Positions 1 to 6,948 of a DNA stretch of 12,116 bases are shown here, piece after piece. The stretch lies in contig DASSWT010000082.1 in the NCBI GenBank assembly GCA_035704555.1, positions 1-12,116 of the forward strand, read 5' to 3'. Both the position numbers and the translations under genes were made by a program. Position 1 is the stretch's first letter. Every line of letters starts with the position of its first letter. The DNA is from Saccharospirillum sp035704555. Its GTDB lineage: Bacteria > Pseudomonadota > Gammaproteobacteria > Pseudomonadales > Natronospirillaceae. The notes beneath the pieces are model-generated. The model searched no databases, was not told where the DNA came from, and saw only the letters and a program-made list of their open reading frames with translations.

Positions 1-344
1 GATACTGGCAAGTCCAGCAATTGGTTCAGCCAGTGCTCGAAATAATGCTTGGGCAGTACCACATCGTCCATCGAAAAGCGTTGCAGGTCTTCCAACGTGT
101 ACTGGGTTGCCAAATGCAGCTCCCACTGCACCACAACATCGTCGGCGATATCCAGCGCCTGTTCCGGGCTGGCCGGAATCTGATCATCGGGCTGATAATC
201 AAAATCGTCACCAAAGCGTGCACACCACTCAACAATCTGGAAATGGCTGAACCGGGACATAGACCCCAGCAATCCCTGGCTCAGCAAATCAGCCAGATTG
301 GACAGGGTATGGGGTTTGGTAATGGGCGTGCTGGACCAAGCCAT
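1..344 (-). CDS. Unrecognised protein, 3' part beyond window edge (partial)
   Basis: An uninterrupted minus-strand reading frame runs from an ATG at 344-342 through 114 codons to the left edge without a stop, so the C-terminal part lies outside. It begins MAWSSTPITKPHTLSNLADL and continues with soluble, acidic, aromatic-rich sequence (for example FGDDFDYQPDDQ, then EQALDIADDVVVQWELHLATQYTLEDL). There is no signal peptide or membrane segment. The frame reads like a real protein, with regular amphipathic helices and ordinary codon use, unlike the basic, low-complexity translations of the other frames here. I do not recognise the family and assign no function. No strong Shine-Dalgarno sequence precedes the ATG (GAGTGG lies a few bases upstream). 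A second in-frame ATG, in the SMSRFSHF segment, is a possible later start. An extended -10 promoter candidate lies 26 bases upstream. Confidence 0.7.
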   Translation of the reverse strand, partial: MAWSSTPITKPHTLSNLADLLSQGLLGSMSRFSHFQIVEWCARFGDDFDYQPDDQIPASPEQALDIADDVVVQWELHLATQYTLEDLQRFSMDDVVLPKHYFEHWLNQLLDLPV

Positions 345-369
345 GGGACCACTCGTTCGAATTTGTTGC

Positions 370-398
370 AGTGTATCATTCCGCCCGGGCTCACATAA
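370..398 (-). promoter_or_regulatory. Candidate extended -10 promoter for the left-edge gene
   Basis: On the minus strand TACACT (375-370) is preceded by TGA, giving the extended -10 form TGnTACACT. A weak -35 (TTATGT, 398-393) lies 17 bases upstream. The predicted start would leave a leader of about 20 bases before the ATG at 344. Position and spacing fit, but the -35 is poor, so this rests mainly on the extended -10. Confidence 0.35.
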
Positions 399-437
399 GG
401 TAGATGAATCCGGGCAGATGAATCTTTGGTTTAGCGC

Positions 438-623
438 TAATTTAGGAGTTAGATTACGCTGAGGTGACTAGCTGCGGATGCCGGGTAGGCTCCTGTGGGG
501 TAGTCCGCAGCAGGGATGCTGCGGTCTAGGCTCCATGGAAGGATCTACGCCGACCCCACAGGAGCCTACCCGGTAACCGCAGCGGTCCAATACCACCCAG
601 ATAACCCAAACTTCGGAGTTACG
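438..623. repeat. Dispersed stem-loop repeat, copy 1
   Basis: About 185 bp related to copies at 2669-2850 and 8110-8290. The core is a perfect 20-bp inverted repeat (481-500 CCGGGTAGGCTCCTGTGGGG with 554-573) enclosing a 53-base loop. The loop carries a second perfect hairpin, CCGCAGCA (505-512), loop GGGA, TGCTGCGG (517-524), followed by a CTCCATGGA motif. Outside the core, GCTGCGGATG (471-480) pairs imperfectly with 574-584. The left end is diverged (TTTAGGAGTT, 441-450). The right end (AACTTCGGAGTT, 609-620) is in the opposite sense to the right ends of copies 2 and 3. The element fills most of the 345-618 gap and overlaps the last bases of the ygiM-like gene. No coding frame is evident. 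Boundaries are approximate. Confidence 0.85.
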
Positions 624-1296
624 CCCAGCTATCGCGGCGCTTGCTGCGGAGTTTGGGTAGCAGTACGCCCATGATCAGACCAATGACGATCAGGCTGCCG
701 CCGGCAATCAGCATGCGGCTTTCGCGGGTTTCGCGGGTGTTGGCCAGGTTTTGCCGGGCGACATCGAGTTCATTGCGCAGGCTGGCATTTTCTTCCGACA
801 GTTGTTGATTGCGCTGGTCGAGGTTGATGGCATCTTCGCTGATCTGGGTGATTTCACGCAGCTCGGTGGTCAGGCGCGCGTTTTCCGAGCGCAGCGTGTC
901 CAACTCACCGGTAACATCGCCCCGGTCTGCCAGCAGGCTGGTGTAGCGCTCATCCAGCTCGGTTACCTGCTCCTGCAGACGGTCCCGCTCTGCGATCAGA
1001 GCTTCCAGCTGCAGTTCTGCGGTCGGTTCATCCTGTACAAAACGCTCTGGAATCCAGCCTTCAATGCCTTCTTCGGTGCGGACATTGTAATAGCCATTTT
1101 GTGGCTCATCCTGCAGGGTCTCCATGCGGGTGCCTGAGGGAATGGTTTTCAGAATCCGAAACTCATCACCAGCGCCCGTTCGAACGTTGACCCAAAGCTC
1201 ATCGATGAGCCACAAGGTTGCGCTGCTGGCAGTGCCACTGAACATCAGTGCCAGAGTCAGACCGAGGATCAGGCGGGTTTTGGAGAGCACAGTCAT
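619..1296 (-). CDS. ygiM: YgiM-like SH3-domain membrane protein
   Basis: Member of the YgiM/TIGR04211 family: an inner-membrane-anchored periplasmic protein with a bacterial SH3 domain and a coiled coil. Its cellular role is poorly known. From the first possible Met (1311; 230 aa) the order is a hydrophobic signal segment (residues 12-31), an SH3b domain (about 32-93, with ELWVNVRTGAGDEFRIL and EGWIPERFV), a coiled coil rich in E, L, R and Q (about 97-195), a C-terminal membrane helix (200-218) and a basic tail ending KRRDSWA. Escherichia coli YgiM has the same architecture and a matching VLP...RK-rich end. I prefer the ATG at 1296 because it gives a normal signal peptide (MTVLSKTRLILGL) with GGGA about 9 bases upstream; the ATG at 1311 has no ribosome site. 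The gene follows yciI by about 115 bases on the same strand. Its TAA stop (621-619) lies within the right end of repeat copy 1. Confidence 0.85.
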   Translation of the reverse strand: MTVLSKTRLILGLTLALMFSGTASSATLWLIDELWVNVRTGAGDEFRILKTIPSGTRMETLQDEPQNGYYNVRTEEGIEGWIPERFVQDEPTAELQLEALIAERDRLQEQVTELDERYTSLLADRGDVTGELDTLRSENARLTTELREITQISEDAINLDQRNQQLSEENASLRNELDVARQNLANTRETRESRMLIAGGSLIVIGLIMGVLLPKLRSKRRDSWA

Positions 1297-1410
1297 TAAT
1301 TCAGTTCCCATGGTGTTGAGGTTGGTTAATCAAGTCGGAAAAAAGACGGAATAATCGTCGCTACAGTTTACACCCGACGGCCGGTTACAAAACAGGGCTT
1401 GTCAGGTGCC

Positions 1411-1710
1411 TTAAGGTAATACTTTTTTAAAGGGCTTGATGCTTACTTCGGCAAATACCCCGGCATCGATATAAGGGTCGGCATCGGCCCAGGCGCGGGC
1501 GTCGTCCAGCGAATCAAATTCAGCAATGATCAGCGATCCGGTAAAGCCGGCTTCGCCCGGGTCGTTGGCCTCGACTGCCGGGTTGGGGCCCGCCACCAGC
1601 AGCCGGCCCGCGTCTTTCAGCGACTCCAGACGCTTGAGGTGCGCAGCGCGGGCACTCTGGCGCAAAGGCAGGCTGTCCGGAACGTCTTCACATACGATGG
1701 AAAACCACAT
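1411..1710 (-). CDS. yciI: YciI family protein
   Basis: A 99-aa protein matching the E. coli YciI family (98 aa) over its whole length: a small ferredoxin-like alpha/beta barrel of the YCII superfamily. Visible family signatures are the conserved histidine in RAAHLKRLESLKDAGRLLVAGP, then NDPGEAGFTGSLIIAEFDSLDDARAWADADPY with its conserved D-P-Y segment, and the C-terminal VSIKPFKKVLP. A His/Asp pair has been proposed as an active site in this family, but the physiological reaction is unknown, so no specific activity is claimed. The ATG at 1710 is supported by GAGGAG eight bases upstream (1724-1719). A good sigma-70 promoter lies further upstream, and the gene is divergent from rnm. The ygiM-like gene follows on the same strand and may be co-transcribed. 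Confidence 0.93.
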   Translation of the reverse strand: MWFSIVCEDVPDSLPLRQSARAAHLKRLESLKDAGRLLVAGPNPAVEANDPGEAGFTGSLIIAEFDSLDDARAWADADPYIDAGVFAEVSIKPFKKVLP

Positions 1711-1761
1711 GATTTAGTCTCCTCAGGAAAGGGGTGGCCGACAAGCGGCAGTAAATCAGGC

Positions 1762-1791
1762 ATCATACGGCACCTGCCTGAACCCTGACAA
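1762..1791 (-). promoter_or_regulatory. Sigma-70 promoter for yciI
   Basis: On the minus strand a -35 box TTGTCA (1791-1786; 5 of 6 to consensus) and a -10 box TATGAT (1767-1762; 5 of 6) are separated by 18 bases. The predicted start near 1755 leaves a leader of about 45 bases that includes GAGGAG before the yciI ATG. The -35 lies only 12 bases from the start of the divergent rnm gene, so the two transcription units may affect each other. Confidence 0.6.
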
Positions 1792-1802
1792 TTAAGTAAC
1801 CT

Positions 1803-2654
1803 ATGACCAATATTGCCCACAGCTGGGAAATGCACTGCCACAGCACCTTTTCAGACGGATCACTGTCACCCCAGGCGGTTTACGATCTGGCCCTGGAACG
1901 TCAGCTGGAACACCTGGTGTTAACCGACCACGACACCGCCGCCGGTTATCGCTGGCTGCGCGAGCAGGGCACCTTGTCCGACTCGTTGCGGCTTTGGCCC
2001 GGGGCTGAACTGTCAACGGTATGGATGAAGCGTTCGGTGCATGTTGTGGGCATTGGAATGGACGTGACTTCACCGGCCTGGCATGCCGTCGAGGCACGGT
2101 ACGACCATGCCCGTGAGACCCGGTTTGAACGGCTGTTGTTTGTGTTGCGACGGGAAGGGTTGACCCTGGACGAAGCCGCCATTCGGGCCTTGGCCGATGG
2201 CGGCACCCTGGGCCGCCCGCACATAGCGCGTTATCTGGTCGATACCGGCCAGGCAAAAGACAGTGCCCAGGCATTCAAGCGCTGGCTGGGCACCGGCAAA
2301 ATGGGCGATGTGAAACAATCCTGGCCGGAGCTTGAACAGGCCGTGGCCGACATCGTTGATAACGGTGGCTGGGCGGTGCTGGCCCACCCGCACCGGTACA
2401 AACTGACCTGGCGCAAGCTGGAACAACTGCTTGATGATTTTACCGGAGCCGGCGGGCAGGCGGTCGAAGTTAGTTGCCCCGCTATGCCACCCGAGATGCG
2501 CCAGCGGTTAGTTGATCACTGTTGCGCCCGCGATATCCTGATCGGAGGCGGCAGCGATTTTCACCAGCCGGAAGTGCCCTGGGCAAGACTGGGATACTAC
2601 CCTCAATGGCCGTCTTTGGGGCCGAAACTGGTGGATAGTCTGGTAAACAACTGA
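1803..2654 (+). CDS. rnm: RNase AM, PHP-domain 5'-3' exoribonuclease
   Basis: A 283-aa PHP (polymerase and histidinol phosphatase) domain protein of the YciV/TrpH type. In E. coli this enzyme, now called RNase AM, trims the 5' ends of 5S, 16S and 23S rRNA precursors. The PHP metal-site motifs are all present in order: HCH plus D18 (HCHSTFSDG, H11 and H13), TDHD (D42-D44), GAE (E69), H80, GRPH (H140), AHPH (H195, H197) and SDFH (D252, H254). They would form a three-metal centre in the cytoplasm. Length and motif spacing match the family. The ATG at 1803 has only a weak ribosome site (TAAG). The gene is divergent from yciI and is followed after 14 bases by repeat copy 2. In E. coli this gene also directly precedes yciO. 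Confidence 0.92.
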   Translation: MTNIAHSWEMHCHSTFSDGSLSPQAVYDLALERQLEHLVLTDHDTAAGYRWLREQGTLSDSLRLWPGAELSTVWMKRSVHVVGIGMDVTSPAWHAVEARYDHARETRFERLLFVLRREGLTLDEAAIRALADGGTLGRPHIARYLVDTGQAKDSAQAFKRWLGTGKMGDVKQSWPELEQAVADIVDNGGWAVLAHPHRYKLTWRKLEQLLDDFTGAGGQAVEVSCPAMPPEMRQRLVDHCCARDILIGGGSDFHQPEVPWARLGYYPQWPSLGPKLVDSLVNN

Positions 2655-2668
2655 GCGATTCGTTGAAC

Positions 2669-2850
2669 TCAAGTTTCAGGGTTGGTCTGGGAAGCGAGCG
2701 GCGGGTATCGGGTATGTCCGTGTGGGGTAGTCCGCAGCAGGGATGCTGCGGCCTAGGCTCCATGGATGGATTAACGCCGACCCCACAGGGGCATACCCGA
2801 TAACCGTCGCGGACCATAGCCTCCCAGGTGGCCTGAACTCCGAAGCTTGA
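2669..2850. repeat. Dispersed stem-loop repeat, copy 2
   Basis: A 182-bp copy. Terminal inverted repeats are TCAAGTTTCAGGGTTG (2669-2684) and GAACTCCGAAGCTTGA (2835-2850), 12 of 16 complementary. The core stem is 22 bp (2706-2727 with 2781-2802; 20 of 22 complementary), with a 53-base loop containing the same internal hairpin CCGCAGCA-GGGA-TGCTGCGG (2732-2751) and CTCCATGGA as copy 1. The loop differs from copy 1 at only four positions. It lies 14 bases after the rnm stop and about 100 bases before yciO, so it could act as a processing or termination structure between them, although there is no U-tract. The rest of the 2655-2954 gap (2851-2954) holds the yciO leader, in which I see no convincing promoter. 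Confidence 0.9.
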
Positions 2851-2954
2851 GATTGAACCTCCTTCCCATGCAAACGGTTCCGCATCGGCCCGCAATAGTG
2901 ATAAAGTGCGCCTGTTGTACAAACTTCTGACAATCCCTCTTGGCGGGAGCCAAT

Positions 2955-3578
2955 ATGAGCCAGTTTTTTGCGATACATCCGGAAAACCCCCAGCCTCGTC
3001 TGATCAAGCAGGCAGCCGCTATCGTTCGCGACGGTGGGGTTATTGCCTACCCGACCGACAGTGCCTACGCGCTCGGTTGCCATATGGAAGACAAAAAGGC
3101 GCTGGATACCATCCGCCGGATTCGTCGAATCGATGATTCCCACCCGATGACGCTGGTTTGCCGGGATCTGTCTGAATTGTCGACCTTTGCCAAGGTCGAC
3201 AACGTCGCCTTCCGCCTGATCAAAAACAACACCCCGGGCCCGATCACCTTTTTGCTCGATGCCACCCGTGAAGTGCCGCGCAGAATGTTGCACCCCAAGC
3301 GTCGTACCATTGGCCTGCGTGTGCTGGGTAACCGCATTGCTGCGGCCTTGCTGGAAGAGCTTGGCGAGCCGATGATGAGCACCACCCTGATCCTGCCCGG
3401 GGAAGATGAACCTCAAAGCGACCCGTACACTATCCGCGATATTCTGCAACACGAGCTGGATCTGGTGATTGATGGCGGTTTTTGCGGGTTCGAGGAATCC
3501 AGCATCATCAGTTTTCTGGACGATTCCGTCACCATTGTTCGTGAAGGCGCGGGCGATGTGGAACCGTTCCGGGTCTGA
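2955..3578 (+). CDS. yciO: YciO, TsaC/Sua5/YrdC-fold protein
   Basis: A 207-aa protein co-linear with E. coli YciO, beginning MSQFFAIHPENPQPRLIKQA and containing YPTDSAYALG (32-41), LVCRDLSELSTF (68-79), KNNTPGPITFLL (90-101) and REGAGDVEPF near the end. The fold belongs to the threonylcarbamoyl-AMP synthase (TsaC/Sua5) superfamily, which makes the precursor of tRNA t6A. The usual S-A-N segment of TsaC is replaced here by STTLIL, marking the YciO subfamily, whose role is not settled and which should not be called TsaC outright. The start is the ATG at 2955, with GGGAG six bases upstream (2944-2948); a TTG at 2940 opens the frame further but lacks a ribosome site. Likely first gene of the yciO-scpA-scpB-rluB run. 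Confidence 0.92.
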   Translation: MSQFFAIHPENPQPRLIKQAAAIVRDGGVIAYPTDSAYALGCHMEDKKALDTIRRIRRIDDSHPMTLVCRDLSELSTFAKVDNVAFRLIKNNTPGPITFLLDATREVPRRMLHPKRRTIGLRVLGNRIAAALLEELGEPMMSTTLILPGEDEPQSDPYTIRDILQHELDLVIDGGFCGFEESSIISFLDDSVTIVREGAGDVEPFRV

Positions 3579-3623
3579 CCATGAGCAGGCAGGGTAACCT
3601 CCCATTCAGGATGGCAACGCGCT

Positions 3624-4565
3624 ATGGCTGATCCGAAAGACACCGAAAACGAAGCGAATTCGACAGCCGGGCCTATCGCGCCCGGTGCTCTGTTTACCCC
3701 CTCGGAAGCACCGGTGGTGGAGGTGGGTGCTACCCCCAAAGAGCGGGCATTGCAGCGGCTGCGTGAGCGTGCCCAGTCGGAGCAGACGGAAATGCCTTTC
3801 GCCGTTATCGACGGCGAAGCGATGACGCAGATTCCGATGGATCTGTACATTCCGCCCGACGCGCTGGAAGTCTTTCTGGATGCCTTCGAGGGACCGCTCG
3901 ACTTGTTGCTCTACCTGATCAAAAAGCAAAACCTCGATATTCTCAACATCAACGTTTTTCAGATCACTGAACAGTACATGCAATATGTCGAGCTGATGCA
4001 CAGCATGCAGCTTGAGCTAGCGGCTGAGTACCTGGTGATGGCTGCCATGCTGGCCGAGATCAAGAGCCGGATGTTGCTGCCGCGCTCCAGCGACGCCGAG
4101 GATGACGAAGAAGAGGACCCCAGAGCCGAACTGATTCGCCGCTTGCAGGAGTACGAGCAGTTTAAGACGGCGGCTGAAAACCTGGACGAATTGCCTCGGG
4201 TGGGGCGCGACATCTATACCACCAATGAGCACCAGCCTGATTATCAGCGCCCGCGCATTCATCCCGAGGTTGATATGCGAGAGATTCTGCTGGCGTTGAA
4301 GGAAGTGCTGGCCCGGGCAGACATGTTTGAAGAACATGAAGTTCACCGGGAAACCCTGTCTACCCGGCAACGCATGGCAGACGTGCTGGAAAAACTCAAC
4401 GGAACCGCCTTTGTGCCCTTTATTACGCTGTTTGACGCCTCGGAAGGGCGCCTGGGCGTGGTGGTTACCTTTCTGGCGATCATGGAGCTGACCAAAGAGT
4501 CCCTGATCGATCTGGTTCAGAACGAGGCCTTCGCGCCTATCCACATCAAGGCTCGCAGTGAATGA
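3624..4565 (+). CDS. scpA: Segregation and condensation protein A
   Basis: ScpA is the kleisin subunit of the SMC-ScpAB condensin, bridging the Smc heads and binding an ScpB dimer to compact and segregate chromosomes. The 313-aa protein has an N-terminal extension (1-75) of low conservation, then the family signature DAFEGPLDLLLYLIKKQNLDI (86-106) and AAEYLVMAAMLAEIKSRMLLP (133-153), an acidic linker (DAEDDEEEDPRAE, about 157-169) and the C-terminal winged-helix region (TAFVPFITLFDASEGRLGVVVTFLAIMEL). It is longer than typical ScpA (about 250 aa), mostly from the N-terminal extension. It starts 45 bases after yciO; the ribosome site is weak (AGG about 13 bases upstream). The stop overlaps the scpB start (ATGA, 4562-4565), implying translational coupling. 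No smc gene is in view; in this clade it is normally elsewhere. Confidence 0.96.
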   Translation: MADPKDTENEANSTAGPIAPGALFTPSEAPVVEVGATPKERALQRLRERAQSEQTEMPFAVIDGEAMTQIPMDLYIPPDALEVFLDAFEGPLDLLLYLIKKQNLDILNINVFQITEQYMQYVELMHSMQLELAAEYLVMAAMLAEIKSRMLLPRSSDAEDDEEEDPRAELIRRLQEYEQFKTAAENLDELPRVGRDIYTTNEHQPDYQRPRIHPEVDMREILLALKEVLARADMFEEHEVHRETLSTRQRMADVLEKLNGTAFVPFITLFDASEGRLGVVVTFLAIMELTKESLIDLVQNEAFAPIHIKARSE

Positions 4566-5878
4566 CGGACGAAAACGACGATCAAACCCGCCCCCCAGTG
4601 AACGTTGAGGACCAGCCCGAAGAGGCTGAGGAGCCTGCAAACCCGGCTTCGGAGGCAGACAACACCGAAGAAGAATCACCGGCGGCAGCAAGCCAACCGG
4701 ATTCAGATCCGGCTGCGCACGATGATCAGCAACTGGACGACCCGGCGGCTCTGAACAGCGAATCCTCCGATGAAGCGGAAGACGATACCGATCCGGAAAT
4801 GGAATCGGGCGACCCCTATGGCGGTCATTCACCGGAAACGGTGAAGCAGATCATGGAAGGGGCCTTGTTTGCCGCAGGAACCGCCTTGTCCATCGCTCAG
4901 ATTGCGGCGCTGTTTGAACCCTATGAGCGTCCGCATCGCAGCAGTTTGCGTTCGTTGATGGCTGAGTTACTGGCGGACTACCAGGGCGGCGGCGTTGAAC
5001 TGGTTGAAGTCGCCAGCGGCTATCGCTTTCAGACGCGTCACTCAATTGGCGCCTGGGTCAGCCGTTTGTGGGAGGAGCGGCCGCAGCGTTACTCGCGGGC
5101 CTTGCTGGAAACCATCGCGCTGATTGCCTATCGCCAGCCGATTACGCGCAGTGAGATCGAAGACGTGCGCGGCGTGTCGGTCAGTACCCAGATCGTGCGC
5201 ACCTTGCTTGAGCGCGAATGGGTGCGTGTGGTTGGGCATCGGGATGTGCCCGGCCGCCCGGCCATGTATGCGACCACGCGTCAGTTTCTCGACCATTTCG
5301 GGCTGACCAGCCTGGATCAGTTGCCGAGCCTGGGTGAGATTCGGGATCTCGACGACATCAACCCGCAACTGGGTCTGGAAGGCGACGACGACCGCTCAGT
5401 CGGGGCAGTGGACGACCAGGCGGAAATCAGCTTCAGCACCATGGTCGACAAGCTGCGCGAAGGCGAGCGCAGCGGCAAAACCGGCAATACCTTTATCGAC
5501 GAACAGCTCGACGATGAGCTGTCGGAAATGGACGCCGTCAACGACGCCATCGAACAGGCCTTTGAAGCACAGCGGGCCGGGCATAACCACCCGGATCTGG
5601 ATCTGACTGATACCGAAGAGGATGCCCGGGAAGCCGGGTCGTCTGAGACCGATGATACCGCTACCGATGCTGAGCCAGCTGGTGAGTCGGAGCCGGACGA
5701 GCCGGGTAACGACCAGCCCGCTCAGCAGAACCAACCACAACCATCAAATAACGACCACGATGCGCTCAGCGAAGCTGAACAATGGCGCATCATTCAGGAA
5801 AAACTGGCACAACAACAAGCCCTGTTGGACGGTCGTGAGAGCGACCAGCCGGGCGGAGACGATGACAATGAGCACTGA
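4562..5878 (+). CDS. scpB: Segregation and condensation protein B
   Basis: ScpB is the kite subunit that dimerises and binds ScpA in the Smc condensin. The conserved part covers only residues about 92-255: VKQIMEGALFAAGTALSIAQ (94-113), then ETIALIAYRQPITRSEIEDV (183-202) followed by RGV, and GRPAMYATTRQFLDHFGL (231-248), the two winged-helix domains. This core is flanked by a highly acidic N-terminal tail (1-90, rich in E, D, P, A and S) and a long acidic, polar C-terminal tail (about 265-438), both apparently disordered. At 438 aa it is more than twice the usual length of about 180-200 aa. Its ATG overlaps the scpA stop by 4 bases, and its 3' end overlaps the rluB start by 11 bases. The frame is intact, so the tails are genuinely coded. 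Confidence 0.95.
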   Translation: MTDENDDQTRPPVNVEDQPEEAEEPANPASEADNTEEESPAAASQPDSDPAAHDDQQLDDPAALNSESSDEAEDDTDPEMESGDPYGGHSPETVKQIMEGALFAAGTALSIAQIAALFEPYERPHRSSLRSLMAELLADYQGGGVELVEVASGYRFQTRHSIGAWVSRLWEERPQRYSRALLETIALIAYRQPITRSEIEDVRGVSVSTQIVRTLLEREWVRVVGHRDVPGRPAMYATTRQFLDHFGLTSLDQLPSLGEIRDLDDINPQLGLEGDDDRSVGAVDDQAEISFSTMVDKLREGERSGKTGNTFIDEQLDDELSEMDAVNDAIEQAFEAQRAGHNHPDLDLTDTEEDAREAGSSETDDTATDAEPAGESEPDEPGNDQPAQQNQPQPSNNDHDALSEAEQWRIIQEKLAQQQALLDGRESDQPGGDDDNEH

Positions 5879-6725
5879 ACGCATTCAGAAAGTACTGGCC
5901 AAGGCGGGTAAGGGATCTCGCCGTGATATGGAAAAAGCCATTGAGGAAGGCCGGGTGAAGGTGAATGGTGAAGCGGTATCCCTGGGCGACCGGGTCGGGC
6001 TGAACGACACCCTGGAACTGGACGGCCGGACGGTCAAGGTCGAGGACATCCGCGCCCGGCGGGTGCTGGTCTACAACAAGCCCGAAGGCGAGGTGTGCAC
6101 CCGGCGTGACCCGGATGGCCGCCCCACGGTGTTTGACCGCCTGCCTGAACTGCCCGGCGAGCGCTGGATCGTGGTCGGGCGTCTCGACCTGAATACTTCC
6201 GGCTTGCTGCTGTTCACCAACGACGGTGAGCTGGCCAACCGTTTGATGCACCCCTCCAGCCAGGTAGACCGGGAATACGCGGTTCGGGTGCTGGGTGAGG
6301 TTAAACCAGAGCATGTGCAGCGTATGCACGAAGGTGTTGAGCTGGAAGACGGCCCGGCGCGCTTTACCGACATTCAAGAGTTCGGCGGCAGCGGAGCCAA
6401 TACCTGGTTTCATGTGGTGATTATGGAAGGGCGCAACCGCGAGGTGCGTAGGCTCTGGGAAAGCCAGGATTTAAAAGTCTCCCGTCTGAAACGGGTTCGC
6501 TACGGTTCGGTGTTCCTGGATTCCGACGTTCGCGCCGGTACCTGGAAGGAACTGCCGAAAAGCGAAATCGATAAACTGGCCCGGCTGGTTGAGTTGGAGC
6601 CGGCACCCTGGAAGTCGATTGTGCAGGGCAAGAACGACCCGAACCGGCGCAAGGTGGCCAATCAGCGTACGCGTCGCTCGGTGGCGACGCCGCGTCGGAA
6701 GTCAGGAACGATTCGGCGTAAATGA
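5868..6725 (+). CDS. rluB: 23S rRNA pseudouridine(2605) synthase RluB
   Basis: A 285-aa RsuA/RluB-type pseudouridine synthase, which isomerises a uridine in the 23S rRNA peptidyl-transferase region (position 2605 in E. coli numbering). It has an N-terminal S4 RNA-binding domain (1-60, ERIQKVLAKAGKGSRRDMEKAI), the RluB signature YNKPEGEVCTRRDPDGRPTV (69-88), and the catalytic loop GRLDLNTSG with catalytic aspartate D107. EGRNREVRRLWESQ follows, and then a basic C-terminal tail rich in R and K. The signature is RluB-like rather than RsuA-, RluE- or RluF-like. I chose the ATG at 5868 because GGAG (5855-5858) is nine bases upstream; an ATG six bases earlier would be too close. The frame remains open far upstream inside scpB, but that part is a shadow of the scpB tail. 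Last gene of the run. Confidence 0.94.
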   Translation: MSTERIQKVLAKAGKGSRRDMEKAIEEGRVKVNGEAVSLGDRVGLNDTLELDGRTVKVEDIRARRVLVYNKPEGEVCTRRDPDGRPTVFDRLPELPGERWIVVGRLDLNTSGLLLFTNDGELANRLMHPSSQVDREYAVRVLGEVKPEHVQRMHEGVELEDGPARFTDIQEFGGSGANTWFHVVIMEGRNREVRRLWESQDLKVSRLKRVRYGSVFLDSDVRAGTWKELPKSEIDKLARLVELEPAPWKSIVQGKNDPNRRKVANQRTRRSVATPRRKSGTIRRK

Positions 6726-6740
6726 ATTGAACCCAGAGTT

Positions 6741-6883
6741 GTTTCCCTCTCCCCAGCCCTCTCCCGTGGGACGGGAGAGGGAGCCATTTGATGGTTGAAT
6801 GTAACCAGTGGCGATTGCTCACGGCGCTGCCACTAACAGTTCTCTCTCCACCATTGGGGGAGAGAGCTAGAGAGAGGGGGACG
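6741..6883. repeat. CT/GA-rich composite inverted repeat in the rluB-cyclase spacer
   Basis: The 6726-6948 gap (rluB stop to cyclase stop, convergent genes) contains three nested inverted repeats. The first is CCCTCTCCCGT (6757-6767) with ACGGGAGAGGG (6771-6781), an 11-bp stem with a 3-base loop. The second is AGTGGC (6807-6812) with GCCACT (6829-6834). The third is CTCTCTCC (6842-6849) with GGAGAGAG (6859-6866). The outer blocks CCCTCTCCCCAGCCCTCTCC (6745-6764) and 6859-6881 are imperfect reverse complements of each other, so the whole unit can fold on itself. Similar CT-rich palindromic spacers are widespread in gammaproteobacterial genomes. Neither strand shows a U-tract directly after a stem, so a classical terminator is not shown, though a bidirectional one between convergent genes is plausible. 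Confidence 0.6.
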
Positions 6884-6948
6884 GCGTAGCCGTTACTACT
6901 GTGGTTTTGAATTCTAGTGCGGTGTAACCCTATAGAGAACCGCTACTG

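Noticed and set aside
1312..1410. Promoter for the ygiM-like gene
   Set aside because: Several AT-rich hexamers are present (for example TAAACT), but none has a -35 at acceptable spacing. Read-through from yciI is equally likely.
2676..3605. Long minus-strand open frame (309 codons) opposite yciO and repeat copy 2
   Set aside because: It runs antisense through a confidently identified gene and through the repeat, and it has no recognisable domain or ribosome site. It is a by-product of GC-biased codon use.
3581..3631. 16-codon mini-ORF between yciO and scpA whose TGA overlaps the scpA start
   Set aside because: It could couple translation to scpA, but it has no ribosome site and only 16 codons, so it may be chance. 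It is not listed as a gene.
5622..5867. Upstream extension of the rluB frame
   Set aside because: It lies inside the scpB tail in another frame. The ribosome site and the S4-domain start support the ATG at 5868.
6757..6781. Rho-independent terminator after rluB
   Set aside because: The stem is strong but no U-tract follows on either strand, so it is recorded only as part of a repeat.
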